Shown here piece after piece: positions 24,701 through 36,537 of a stretch of 64,000 bases of DNA. The notes beneath the pieces are model-generated. The model was given only the letters and a program-made list of their open reading frames with translations. It did not search any database and had not been told where the DNA came from. Source of the stretch: Seiridium cupressi. Its lineage: Eukaryota > Ascomycota > Sordariomycetes > Amphisphaeriales > Sporocadaceae. Where the stretch lies: positions 62,001-126,000 of the forward strand of contig JARVKI010000081.1 of the NCBI GenBank assembly GCA_036674765.1, written 5' to 3'. The first letter of the stretch is position 1. Each line of letters starts with the position of its first letter. The translations under genes were made by a program, and so were the position numbers.

Positions 24701-25654
24701 TTGGCTCCTGATCGCCAATGGGATGCGGTACGCCGCACGTATTGACGGTGAGACTATGGACCGACAGGCTTATCTTGATCTGGTAGATGAGCTGGACCAG
24801 GTTACCCAACAAGCCTGGATCACCTGTCTGCTGAGGCACGAGCCTCTTTTTGACGACCCACAGTGGTCTCAGGTGGAATGTCCCGCCCTCTGCCGTAGAC
24901 ACTGGACAGGCTTTGAACCGATGGATGCCGGGAAATCGCCGCGGCGTCAAGACTTTTTGTCGCTCGCCGTTCAGGTTGGTTTCTTTCCCTTCTCTTTCTC
25001 TCTTTTTCCTAATTGGCCCTCTCTTTTCATCTCTGTCGCCGGGAGGTGTTGTAGGCGAACATGCTGCTAATAGTTACATAGGCGAGTCTCACGAACTACG
25101 TCGCTGAGAAGCTGAAAGCACTCGACAGTAAGACCAGACGCGCAAAGGCCCATGAGCTTCTGGAGCTTGCTGTTAGCCCCAAGGCGGAAGGTGTTTCGGC
25201 CTGCGTGGCACTCAGCGGCGATTATACCGACTTTCATCACGATATGCCCGACACGAAAGTCCTGGAGGTATTACTGGCGAATGGGGCGGAGCCGCGGTCG
25301 GACAAAAGAGTATGGGTAAACGCGGTCAAAACAGGATCCCTGTACTTCTCGCGACAGAGTGTGGCGATCACACATCTGCTCCAAAGCCGGACAAGTACTC
25401 TCCTGATGCTGAATAGGCAACGGTGGGTTGCCGCCATCAAGGTATTGCTACTGCATGGTGCAGATCCGCATATGAGTATCCAGATGCGCCGCGGATCGGG
25501 AGAGGATCGATCTATGGAGGAGCGGACAGCAATGGAAATTATCGTCAACATGCTAGAAGGGGAACCTGAGTTTGCTATCGAGTTGCGCGAGCTGCAGGTC
25601 CTTGTGAATCCGGGCTCGCGGAAGAGTATGGCTTCGCCTCAAATCGTTTGGTGA
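21792..25654 (+). CDS. NLR-like protein: alpha/beta-hydrolase-like, NACHT, degenerate ankyrin-like
   Basis: Six exons (21792-22052, 22179-22700, 22757-22919, 23060-24379, 24520-24974, 25082-25654) join to 1097 residues. The N-terminal domain is of the DUF676/PGAP1-like hydrolase type (VDVVFVHGLYGH, then FVGHGLGGLIIKEAL). The nucleophile position of G-H-S-L-G-G is Gly152, so catalysis is doubtful. The NACHT domain has P-loop GKAGSGKST (about 373-381) and Walker B FLDGLDEY (about 486-493). The segment VVFMHQTAKEFAGR after NACHT is typical of fungal STAND proteins. The C-terminus has ankyrin-like pieces (VLEVLLANGAEPRSD; AIKVLLLHGADPHM). The third intron could instead end at 23026 without losing the frame. 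Proteins of this build act in non-self recognition and regulated cell death in fungi; this role is inferred. Confidence 0.88.
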
Positions 25655-26905
25655 AACAGCATAGGAGAACAAGAATTTTTTTATTTGCGACACGTTTCTT
25701 GAGACAAGGTAGAAGGTATGGCAACACATACTGCACGGAAAAGGTTGATATTCCCACGCTGGCGGAGGTTGTGTGAATGTTGCGAATAGAAGATATGCAG
25801 TCGCATAAACTTTTTATGCTAGACGATATGGACATCATGAATTAACGTTCAGGTCTACAGATTGCAGAGTTGAGCGCCAGCAACTCCCCATCAGATTTCA
25901 TAATGGGCTTAGTGCCATGTGAAATCGTGGGAATTTATATTACTACGGTACCAGCCCTATTAGAAGCCTCCGTCAGGTAGAAAGTTCATGGCACAAACTA
26001 GGTATATTGATCTCCCACTAAAAGTGCACCCCTGCTAATATCATAGGTACCTCGTTAGGAGCCCCTGGAGCCTCCCAATTACCTTGCAACCGCAGTATGG
26101 GGCAGGGGGGACCCGTTGGGGAGTGGGCGAACAAGGGTCAATAGCTCCAAATGTTGAACAAGGAAAGCCGAAATCCTGAGCTCTGACGCGGAAGGACCCT
26201 TCATCGTCGATCTGTTAGGGTCTCGGTTGTCGCCTGAAGTACCGGATCTCGGTTGCTCAACAAAGCCTAGCAAACGTATCCACCGCCGCCTGGATGACTT
26301 GTGATACATCTTGTGAGACACCATTCTCGGAGAAGAAGGCGGTCCGCTTACGACCAACTACTCGTATATTCTAAAAGCAGTGTCCGCCTAGGGATTAGGA
26401 AATATGTCTTTATCGTTCAGACATTATGATGACGGTATCGAAAGACGGAGTTAGTACGAAGAAGCTCTAGTAATATTGGATGCTACTATACTATACAGTA
26501 GCCTTTGTGTAAAAGCCGAACTCATTGTGTGATTCAAGCGGTGAAAATACACTATACAATTATCTCTCACAACATTGGTAGACGAAGATATCAGGGTGTC
26601 TGAAACATCCCATCGGTAAGTCCATGGAATGATGCCAAGTATTTATGAGTATGGGGAGCCTTTTTCTAGAACTAGGCATGTCGTTGGTGTTTACATAAAA
26701 TTTAAAAGATTGCACTAATCTCCATGTGTATCCTCTGGAGGATAAATGATCGCCGGGGTAATTCACCGGTTAGGTTTGTCATAGACAAGTGAAATTCCGT
26801 GAAATGAATCGCACATCGCGTATAGGTTGTTACGCCATGAGGACCGCTCCTTCATCCTCGCAGTGAACGATTATAGGTTTAAGACTATACTCTCGGAAGC
26901 GAAAC
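25655..26905. other. Intergenic, no gene seen
   Basis: This lies between the convergent ends of the NLR-like gene and the P450. It holds short ORFs only, none with motifs, and AT-rich parts at 25,670-25,700 and 26,440-26,560. Confidence 0.55.
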
Positions 26906-28767
26906 TCAATTTCTGGCCGAATATTTTGCAGAGGGTTCCTGACAAGTATCTCTATGCTCGAAATTCAGATACGGTCCATCGTGGCTGGCAGTGAAATGGT
27001 CGTACGGCTGGAATTCTCCAGCTCTTTCCCTTCCGTATCCTAGCCCAACCCGACCGGCTCCAACTTGGCCAAGCTCTCCCGACGCGGGCCCGAAGTCAAA
27101 GTACCACAGGGTCTTGGCGATGACTAGGGATATTTCCAGGTAAGCCATGGACTTGCCGGCACACCCCCTAGAGCCGACTAAAAACGGGATGAAGGCATCG
27201 CGCATGGTTTTCCTCCTCTCCCCTGACATGGTATCATCGATCCAACGTTCGGGAATAAACTCGAATGGATCTTCGAAATACTCTGGGTTCTGATGAATGG
27301 CATATATGTTGACGCCGACGATGGTGTCTTTTTGGGATGTGGTACCCATCTACAATCAAAGGTTCATCGCTCCCAGGAAGTAATGCTCGCCACATGATAC
27401 CTGGTCCTGGTGGAGACAATCTTAGCGCCTCATCAATACAAGCTCGAAGGTAATGGCAGCCTCCTAATGTCTGGCCGTTTATGTCACTCGCGCTCTGGAA
27501 GGCTGATCGGATCTCTCTGGCAAGCTTATAGTAAGCGCCAGGGTTGCGTGAGAGGTAAAAGAACGTAGCACTCAATGCGGTTTTGGTCGTACCACCAGCT
27601 AAATGCGCCATTAGTCGGCAAACTCTCAATCCTGTATACTCTGTGGAAATAATCTAACCTGCAAGTAAAAAGAGATTCGCTTCAGCCCAAAGCTCATTTT
27701 GTCGAATACCCTCAGTGCCAATGTCGAGGGCAGGCGCTAAGATGGAATAAAGGTCCTGCTTGGCATCTGTATCTTGAGCTGACCGCGTTTTGATCATTGT
27801 CTCAATGATAGAGAGGTATCTACCTCTCAGCTGACGGAAAGCCTGAATTGTAACCAGACCAAGCCGAAATCGACGGGCATTGGGCCAATGCAGGAAAACC
27901 GCACTCCACAAACCTCCCGCATCGAGCATTGGAAGCATGAGACTATTTTGATCTCTCGTCTGAATGCCTAGATCGTACCCGAAGGCAAGGAGTCCGGCGA
28001 TGTTTAGCCCGAGGCGCCTCATGCTGTCGCTTACATTAACAGGTCTGGATTCTTGAGTAGTACCAAATACCTGTTGGATGTACAGGGCCACCTGGTTTAC
28101 CATGATTGGCTCGAACCTGCGCATGAAACGTTCAGAGATGACCTGGCCAACTGACTGCCGCCTAGGTCTGCGAATGTGTGGATCGACAGCCGTAATAGTG
28201 GTTTGCGTATTTAAACCCGGTCTAAGAGCGATATATGCCTTGGGCTTTGTGGTTCCGCCGCTTTTGTATATGTCTTGTAAGCTCCAGTGTCAGCAGAGAA
28301 CCATGCAGCGTATATGCCTCCACTTGTTTCGGTTTCTCACCCCTGATAGCTGTGATCGAGTTGAACAAGAGCTTGTTTGGACCATGTCTTACCGCGGGGC
28401 CTGTAAAGGTTATGTTAATTCGCTGCTAGTGAAGCAGCGATTCATGATGGGTGTGATTGCAACCTCTGCAGCTTACCATAATTGAGTTGGTTCCGCAATG
28501 CAGTCAAATGAAGATTGCCGGTCAGCACGTGGAAGCCGTTGTAAGCATCCGATAACTTCGCAGCGACAGGACCGGGATATTGACTAAGAGGATGAAAGAA
28601 CGATTGGTATATGACCCAAATTGTGAGCTTTAAAACAGGATATCCATCAATTTCAGCTGTATCATCTGGAACTGGAGTGTATTTCTTACCCAGGAGATGA
28701 ACGCGGTCGAGGAATAAACTACCACGTCGGCAATTGAAGCACTCAGGACATCATGCGCAGATCCCAT
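26906..28767 (-). CDS. Cytochrome P450 monooxygenase with one single-base frame break
   Basis: Exons on the minus strand are 28690-28767, 28477-28627, 28341-28400, 27659-28273 and 26906-27598. They give 531 residues if one base is ignored in the T-run at 27329-27333. The N-terminal membrane anchor is followed by FFHPLSQYPGPVAAKLSDAY. The I-helix has AAGGTTKT, the K-helix DEALRLSPPG, then PERW, and the heme loop FLVGSRGCAGKSM with Cys at about 447. VDPHIRRPRRQSVGQVISER is typical of fungal P450s related to isotrichodermin C-15 hydroxylase and benzoate 4-monooxygenase. It would be an ER-bound oxygenase. The break (PKRH in place of PKDT) removes the heme loop from the upstream frame. Either the gene is newly dead or the run length is wrong. 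An aldehyde dehydrogenase and an SDR follow on the same strand. Confidence 0.88.
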
Positions 28768-30874
28768 GGCTACGCTTTTGTGGACAGTCAAGTAACCGAT
28801 GTTCACAGGATAGCGTGAGTAGTGAAATGGGGCCAGTACGGAGGTTTTGTTTATAGAACATTGCGGCGAAAAGTGTATCGGTGGCGTAACTCTCCAAGAA
28901 AGTCCATCTGGCTAACGGACAGCCGCCCGCGCCTCCGTAACATGATACCGTATTTCTCATGATCTGATGATGACGTTGGCGGCTTTCGTCATCACATGTG
29001 TCCAAGCGAGGAGTTCATCCGACCCACCAACAGAGTAAGAATCATCGGGGATGTTTTAAGTTACGGTGTTTTGAAATAAGTGGTTGTTGAGTCTTTGGAC
29101 TCGATCAAGCGTCTGGCGTGGGAAAAGCTCACTGTAGTTCGCAAAGTGCGAATGGCATGGGGGCATGCGGAGAAGATCAACTTGAGCAATCTACTGCTAT
29201 CATACTAGAGTAGATAGGCAGATTTGCAAAGGACTCGCTTCCATGCTTGTGGTCTATCGTGCTGATCTTGACCCACATGTGGTCGGCCGCCTTTTAGCTT
29301 ACCAACCTGGATGCGCGGATGCAGCTTTTTCAAGTCCGTGTGGCTGAACTTGCAGCAACCAACGCATCCATGTTTGACATGTTTGAAATTATATCGAAAC
29401 ATCTCGATTATCGACGTTGCCATGCACATAAGTATAAATCCAGCCGTGGACGCGACCGTGAGTGAGGGGCTTGTTCGGCCACGAAATTGATGCTGATTCA
29501 GGCGGGGTGATGCCGGAATACCGTCGAACCAGATGCTGTTCCTGGTCAACCAACTAGCTTTGTATACGGTTCTATCTGTGCAACCCCAGTCTGCAAGTGA
29601 GGATCAGCAGCGCGCATCTCGGTCTGGATATGAAATGATATTGAGGCTTATAGGTGGACGCATCGTCATCGTCATCGTGATATGGGTCTTATTTCTATGA
29701 GTGATTGCTTATCTGATGAAGCATGGAGAGAATATATACGATACGGGCGCTGGCAGGACCTTGCCGTGCGCTTGATACGATGTAGTCATGATAGTGGTCA
29801 TTTTGTCTCGGTAGCCTTTGCAGCGGGTGGTCCCGGCAATTGTGACACAATTTTTATAGGGCTTAATGTCTCCAACGGTTGATAATAATTTCGGAGACTT
29901 TTTCAATGACCTGTATCGAGAAGAACTAAGCACAGGAATTAAACCGCGCTGAAACGCTGTTGTTCTGGGCTATGAGTCTCGAAGGTTATCCAGTGGAAAG
30001 CTGTGAGATCCATAATGTCTTTCAAAACACTACCAACTAGACCCGGGAATTCTCGTCTGCTTAGACAACAATTGAATCTGATTCTAACCCATATTCTTGT
30101 ACATATGCGATTATTGAGCGCCCCAGATTGTTAACTCCTACGAACTTAACGCACATGCTCTGTCGGTACTTAAGTTGGAGCTATGTCCGAGCTCTATTTA
30201 CAATGTATCATCCAAGCCCACAAGCCACCGCCACATGTGCCAGAGTCTGTAAGATAGGCGGCAATGATGAAGTTGGTTGCCGGCACACTTCAGTGCTGCT
30301 TGGCACGAACTCAGACGTAGTGTCTGCGCAGAAAACATTGAATCGTGTGTACGTACATGATATAACATGGATACCACACATTGGGCGATACTTAACCTTT
30401 CCTCCTGCTATTGAGAGACAGTCCATTCACATTGTAGGCTCAATACGCGAATGACAAGCATTCCACCCACTGAAAAGGCCCTAGACACTTAGAAGGTTCC
30501 ATTGAAGAGGCCTATTTTTTAGCGCGGGGAACTCCTAGTGGCAAGCACGACTTGGGGAAGTAGCACTCAAACCCGACGAAGTTGATCGAAAGATACAAGC
30601 GTATCCGTATAAAATGCGCATTGATTTAAATTGAAAACATCATGAACTGCCGAGTCCTTGGGCCCCTTAATATGTGGTTCGGAACGAGAATCCCGTGGGG
30701 ACAAACTAGAGCGCCAACGATTGTGCTTGGATCAGGTACGTTGTGGCTTCACTCTATCATTCATTGCCACGAATTCTTCTTGGCATATTCCCTTCCACAG
30801 GTAGTCTGGCTGCTAAGTACCAATGCTTGTTACGTGAGTCAAAGACTCCGTCATCCCCTTATTCATACATACAG
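28768..30874. other. Intergenic, no gene supported
   Basis: About 2.1 kb upstream of the P450. The longest minus-strand ORF (29205-29549) includes a His/Cys-rich patch (KHVKHGCVGCCKFSHTD) but matches nothing I know. The rest is short open frames and AT-rich sequence. Confidence 0.45.
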
Positions 30875-32408
30875 TTAAGACTTTATAGGCAAGATGTTCC
30901 ACTTGACAGTCTTTGTGACTGTCCAGTCATCGAGTGCTTCCTTGCCCGAATCCCTTCCGAACCCACTCTCCTTGACGCCCCCGAATGGTGCATTGGCGCT
31001 CACCAAGCCCCAAGTGTTGACAGTGACCATGCCGGACTCAAGCGCCTCACTAACCCGAAAAGCCTTGTGGACGTTCTCAGTAAAGATGGCAGCGCCTAGT
31101 CCATAAGTTGAGTCATTCGCCTTCTCAACTACCTCTTCCAGGGAATCAAACCGCGCAATACTTGCGAGGGGACCGAAGACCTCTTCTTGCATGATCGAGG
31201 CCTTCTGGTCAACATCCACGAAGGCAGTGTTTGCGATGAAATAACCCTCGCCCGGCAATCGCTCGCCACCATGGAGCAGTTTCGCGCCAGAGTCTCGTCC
31301 CTTCTGGACGTATGACAGCATCTTATCGAGCTGTGCTTTGTTGGCGAGAGCACCCTTGGTGGTATCTGGCAGAAAAGGATCTCCATGGACTGCATCTCGA
31401 CTTCGCTTACTGAACTCTTCAATGAACTTATCATATATGGAGCTTTGAACATATATACGACTGCCGGCAACGCAAATCTGGCCGTTGCTGACGGTAATGC
31501 CGAGAGTTGTCCAGAATAATGCGTTCTCGAGGTCCGCATCATCGAACACGATGCTCGGTCCTTTCCCACCCAGCTCGAGCGACACCTTCTTCAAGTTGGT
31601 CTTGGCTGATGTCGCAAGGATTTGACGTCCAACACCGGGGCTTCCGGTAAATGAAATCTTCTTGATCCTGTAGTGGCTGGATAAAGCCTGGCCGGCAACC
31701 GCGCCCAGACCAGTGATAATGTTGAGGACTCCGGGAGGGAAACCTGCCTCGACTATAAGTTGAGCGATCTTCAAACCCCAGAGAGGAGTAAGCTCGGGAG
31801 TCTTGAGGATGAGCACATTGCCGGTGGCAATAGCTGGGGCGATCTTCCAGAATGCGATCATCAGTGCATTCCAGGGCACAATGGCTGCGCAGACTCCAAT
31901 CGGTTCCCGCCGTGTGTATGCGAACCCTTGCGGAATGCTGAGCGATGACCCATCTATCTTATCCGCCCAGCCAGCGAAGTATCGCAGGTTATCTATGGAC
32001 TGTTGGACGTGCAGTGTTTTGGACACCCCAAAGAGGACTCCGCTTTCAAGTGCTTCCAGGGAGGCTATTTCCAGACCGTCCCGCTCAATAAGATCTGCGA
32101 GTTTGTTGAGCAAGTCTCTCCTGAGACCAGGGTCGGACGTCTTCCACGATACATAAGCTTTGGTCGCCGAGTTGACTGCGCGATCGACATCCTCCGCTTG
32201 GGCTGCAGAGACAGTAGCCAGGTGCTTCCCGGTGCTGGGGTTCTCGACGTCAAGAGTAGCACCATTCAAAGCCGGAACGAACTCATTATCAATAAAAAGG
32301 CCCGTAGGAACTACGTTATCTTATTAGTTGTTGTTCGAGACTCACTGGCCATTTGCGCTCACCCGTTATGCTGCGCTGCTCGGCGCCTACCAGTGTTACA
32401 GATGCCAT
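30875..32408 (-). CDS. Aldehyde dehydrogenase
   Basis: A short first exon (32363-32408, MASVTLVGAEQRSIT) joins across a 52-nt intron to 30875-32310, giving 493 residues, the usual family size. Signature elements are all present: GVCAAIVPWNALMIAFWKIA, KISFTGSPGVGRQI, LELGGKGPS with Glu at about 261, NGQICVAGSR with the catalytic Cys at about 295, EEVFGP, and the C-terminal APFGGVKESGFGR. It oxidises aldehydes to acids with NAD(P)+ and has no targeting signal, so it is probably cytosolic. The resemblance is to fungal class-1/2 ALDHs. Its P450 and SDR neighbours share its strand, suggesting a small catabolic or biosynthetic group, which is inference only. A 9-nt alternative acceptor exists at the first intron. 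Confidence 0.95.
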
Positions 32409-33389
32409 ACTGTTAGTTATTTGAGAACGAGATCAACAGGGATGACAATGACATATCGATCCCTGAGCTTTGCATACGGGGTTTCTTTTTATGTCCACAA
32501 GCTTACTTCTCCTCAATCTGCCCCCGCATGATCGACATTACTATTGTTCATCTGGGGTTGAGTGTGATTGGGGCGTTAATACTTCATGCCGGGATTCCGA
32601 CGACACCACCTTAGCCCATCGCGCCAGTTCCGAAACCACAGCTCACATCTGTTCCGAACGATTGCGCGGCCGTTCACGTTCCTGTTGTCAGCCACGAGTC
32701 AGCACCCATGAGGTCTCCGGCACTTACAGAGCTGATCTTGTACCCCGCCATTTGCTAGAGCTTGCAGACCATATGGAGGCCGTTAGTGCTAGAATGGGAT
32801 GATGTGTGCCCCAAAAAGGACACGCAGCTCAAGCTCATCCACTTTTCTTGGTTGAATATAGTGTTGGCTAAATAATCGTCTAGAAGCCGAATCCGTATCA
32901 TTGATTGTGACACGCAGCAAAACTGCCCCGAACCCTATTGTATAGATCAACGAAGAAGAGAAACACAACTGTTGCATATCCCCCTGCACATACCCATAAA
33001 AGGCCGTAGTTCTCTCAAAAGGTTAAGTTAATTCAGGCAAGATTGAAGTGCAACACCAAAAAAACTATCTAACTTTCAAGATGGGAAGCCGCTCTGCTAT
33101 CCGTTAAGCTAGGCCGAGGGCTCTCTATTGGCGGGCGCAAGGTTACACGTTGTGGCGATATCGCAATTCTCGAATTCTCGCTGATTCAGAGTCGATAAAG
33201 CGACAGTACTCTTTATTGGCATGCTTCCGTTCACTACCCGATGTGTGCACTCCGCCTGTTACCCAACAAACTATCAAATCGGTGTCTGCTTTGACCTCTG
33301 CGAATCTGGTGTTATTAGTGGCAGCCTCCGTTGAATTTTGCAGACACTGGGTCCTGATGTATTGTGCTGGGTTAGGAACGCGTATGCAC
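32409..33389. other. Intergenic, with a tRNA-like half
   Basis: About 1 kb without a gene. It should include the ALDH promoter. A minus-strand segment at 33081-33117 resembles the 5' half of a tRNA and is listed separately. Confidence 0.5.
33081..33117 (-). other. Isolated tRNA-like 5' half (pol III A-box match)
   Basis: Read on the minus strand, TAGCTTAACGGATAG fits the tRNA D-arm/A-box pattern TRGYNNARNGG, followed by AGAGCGGCTTCCCATC in the place of an anticodon arm. No B-box (GGTTCGANTCC) or matching acceptor stem follows within 100 bases. It is therefore at best a tRNA fragment or a chance match. Confidence 0.25.
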
Positions 33390-34545
33390 TCAGCCTACAA
33401 TGCTTGCCATCCCGGCGAAAGATAGTTCGGCCATGACTTCCTCACATAATCTCTCAGCTACGCGTTCACCTTCTGACGTATAGAGGAAAATGCTTTGCTA
33501 TTGCGAGGTACCGTTAGTAGAGTGAAACTATAGTCGAAGAAGTCACAGCGGCACACCAGTGGTGGGAGACTCGGAAACAAACGAGAAGGAGGAGTGACCC
33601 CGAAAGTATGTAGTATTTACGGCGGTATTTTACCCCCTTCTATGTATTGGTCATGAGCCTCGTGGCCGAACTTCACGGTGGCAGTAATACCTCGAGCTCC
33701 TATGCTAGCAGACCATCCGAGTACTCCTCGTGGGACTGATAAGATCTTCACGCCGATTCTTTCAAGCGTGGTGACATGGCCTTGCGCGAGGCCTGTACCA
33801 TAGACCCAACCTGGGTTAGGCATGGTGATGATAACGTCTGAAGAAGTCACTCGCCTCACCAGCTCGCCTACGAAAAGCTGACCTAGGAGTTTGGTGGTAA
33901 AATAGCGATCGACACGATCCATGTCTCTGGCATCATCCAAAGCTGGTAGGAGGGGTGTGGCAGTCTTTATTTTTGAACTTGGCCCAGGATAATGTATCAG
34001 ACTGGACCCAAGCTATGCGTCCGGGCTCTTCGGGGGTGTTCTTAGCTTTTAGGACTGGTAAAAGTAGGATCGCCAATAGAGCTGTGGACAGCACGTTGAC
34101 TTGCACCATCTCCTCGTGCCCTGTCGCCGGTACCACCTCGTGCGTTTGCTTACACACCGCAGCATCGAGTATTACAATATCGAGGCGCTCAAGGCTTTCG
34201 GCCCGCTTTGCAAAAGCTGTCATGGAATCATAAACACAAATGTCCAGCTTCCCTACCTCAATTGTCCCGTCCGGAAGGGACGGTGCCTGTGTAGACAATA
34301 GATTTTCCCGGGCGTGATGGCCTTTGTCCTCGTTGCGCACAGCTAGGATGAGCTTGCTTAGACCGAGATCTAGGAGCTGACGGGCGCACTCAAGGCCTAT
34401 GCCTGTGTTGGATCCGGTCACAATGGCAGTCTTTTCCCTTGAGATCGACATCGGATGGAGGTGTAGGCTTCTCGAAAACCTGCCGGGGCAGAAAACTCCG
34501 CAGCCCTGCCCGCTTCTCAATGTTGTCGAACGTTGGCGTAGTCAT
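33390..34545 (-). pseudogene. Short-chain dehydrogenase/reductase with frame breaks
   Basis: From the ATG at 34543-34545 the reading begins MTTPTFDNIEKRAG. The NAD(P) motif TAIVTGSNTGIGLECARQLL follows, then LDIVILDAA in the place of the usual NAG, and the catalytic DRYFTTKLLGQLF (YxxxK). A C-terminal piece LYTSEGERVAERLCEEVMAE at 33390-33497 is typical of fungal retinol-dehydrogenase/WWOX-like SDRs. Single extra bases in the T-run at 34432-34435 and in the T-runs at 33966-33974 each break the frame. The last intron (about 33498-33620) also does not restore phase. Three disagreements make it a probable pseudogene, unless run lengths are miscalled. It is on the same strand as ALDH and P450. 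Confidence 0.75.
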
Positions 34546-35546
34546 CGCGGAGTATTTAGGAGACTTGGGGACCACCCATTTGGAGAAGATTGTGAAAAGC
34601 TTCACTGAGGAGGCCGGTACAATCTAACCGATTAGAAGGTGATACGGCTCGAGATCCTGGGCTTTGTTCCGTGGGACTGAATTAGAATAGAGATTAAGAT
34701 GTTTGATATTAGACATGAACACAAGTCGCCTGGATTGTTGAACCATATAAATACCAGCTTATTTCAAGTTCGAGACCAAGTGCTGGTGCAATATCATCTA
34801 AGGTCTTCATGTTATGATCTGAGGTGTTCGGGGTATGATCTGAGCTATTGGTCAGCATGCATATGCTGTTATGTGCGGCTCAACCTCCCTGAGCTTCAGG
34901 AAATCAGCAAGTTCTGATGATTCATTCGAATATGTTCACAGACGGCTTACAGGTATATCTCTATGGCAAAAGATATGGCGATTCCCTAGGAGTATGTTGC
35001 TTTGGAAGAAAAGCCAAGAGACGTTTCCTGCTATATTCCCTATATGGCTTCCGACGTTCTCAGATTCAGTTCACAAAAAGCGTTCGGAATCGAGCAGCTC
35101 GAGCTGGTCGAGTTTGGATTAGAACTATGCCTGTGAGGCTGCGTGCCCGTAATATAATTTGTCTCCACCGATACACCTCGTTATCACTAGTCAGATGAGA
35201 ACATATTGAACACTTGTCTTTACAATGAAGAATATCAGGCGTAATCGTACATATATTTGGAGGAACGCTATCTGGTTCATACAGACCAGCCACGTACTCG
35301 TTACAAGACCCGATCTTTCTGTAACGACAAAAAGGCTTCACCTCTTGACTATCAGTAACTAGTCGCACAGCCTATGCCGAGCCTGTTCTTCGCCGATCTA
35401 TAACCGAATCATAATATGGGCTGATGCAAGGTTGCCCAGCTCGTGTTTTGAGGATATCAGTATGACAGGAGCGTGTAGTATGATTTATATAGGGGTATCT
35501 CAGTGCTCAATGTCCAAAGGTTTAGAATACCCGGTGCCAGTCTTCA
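34546..35546. other. Intergenic, no gene seen
   Basis: About 1 kb of mixed composition between the SDR start and the end of the DUF2786-like remnant. Only short ORFs were found, none with family features. Confidence 0.55.
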
Positions 35547-36530
35547 TTAATCCGCGCCCCTCTTCCTACGCACGTCGATCTTCTTGCTATCTTGTTTCCC
35601 CTGTGTGTATGCGCTGACGTCATGAATATAATGTCTTTTGCGCGAAGGTTTGCGAAGCTTCAAGCCTGCGTCTTCAATGTAGGCATCGGCAATCTTTGTC
35701 GCTGTCTCACGAAAGACCACAAGTTGGCTATGTGAGGCCCATTTCACCTCGATCTCAGCCTCTGATTTTAATGGCTTGCTTGATGATGAAGGAGACTTGG
35801 CTTTAGCCGTGTCTTTCGGTGTTTTCTCTCGTTTGTGTAGTAAGTTGGTATCGTCACTTTGGGCCTTCGGGGGGAGAGGTATGGAGGCTAGTGCCTCTGC
35901 AGGGGACACCCCAGACGATGAAGGCTCTGGCTTGACCAGCTTTTCTATCGCCTTGTCCAAGTCACCCAGAAGATCCAGATCCTGCTCGTCCTTGACTGTG
36001 AAATCAGGACCTGCATCATCTTCGTCGCTCTCGTCGAAGTCTTCATCGGATACGCCGGAACCATAGTCAGATTCGTCGGGTTCGTCCTGAGCCTTATCGC
36101 GGTGGTTCGACCTTTTCTTTTTGCGACTGGTTCTTTCAGATGGAGAATCGCTCCTGTTGGTGTGGCTGCTATCGCCTTTGTTTGATGCGTCTGGTATGGG
36201 GGACGGCGCTGTTTCCGGTGGCTCATGAACGGGAGCTAGACGGGACAGTTCTGCAGCCCTGTGAGCTTCTTCTTGCCTCGCTTTTGCCGCCCTGGCTTCG
36301 GACTCTGCTTCCGTGGCCTGCTTTTCTTCCTCTTCCTTCTCCCTTACCGCTGCCTTGTAAAGTTCATTCCCTATACCATGGCAGTAGCTGTTTCTGCTGC
36401 CAGTGCCCTTGTAAACTCGTGACCACTCAGCAATCAGGTTGTACGCCATTTCAAACGCCATGGCTGCAGCGACTGTGTTCTCCGCAATTCCATAGAATGT
36501 TATATCTCTCGGAACAATCAATGGCATATA
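35547..36530 (-). pseudogene. DUF2786/DUF7168-type protein, 5'-truncated
   Basis: The convincing part starts near 36512 with ITFYGIAENTVAAAMAFEMA, the conserved segment of the fungal DUF7168 region found after a DUF2786 domain. It continues with SYCHGIGNELYKAA, a charged coiled coil (EKEEEEKQATEAESEARAAK), a basic/acidic low-complexity region and a C-terminal SQLVVFRETATKIADAYIED. Stop at 35547. The frame stays open upstream to an ATG at 36803, but that stretch is antisense to an SNG1-like coding region and shows no DUF2786 sequence. The true N-terminal domain is therefore missing. The function of the family is unknown; the composition suggests a nuclear protein. The remaining frame is clean, so it may still be expressed. 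Confidence 0.7.
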
Positions 36531-36537
36531 TGCCAAT

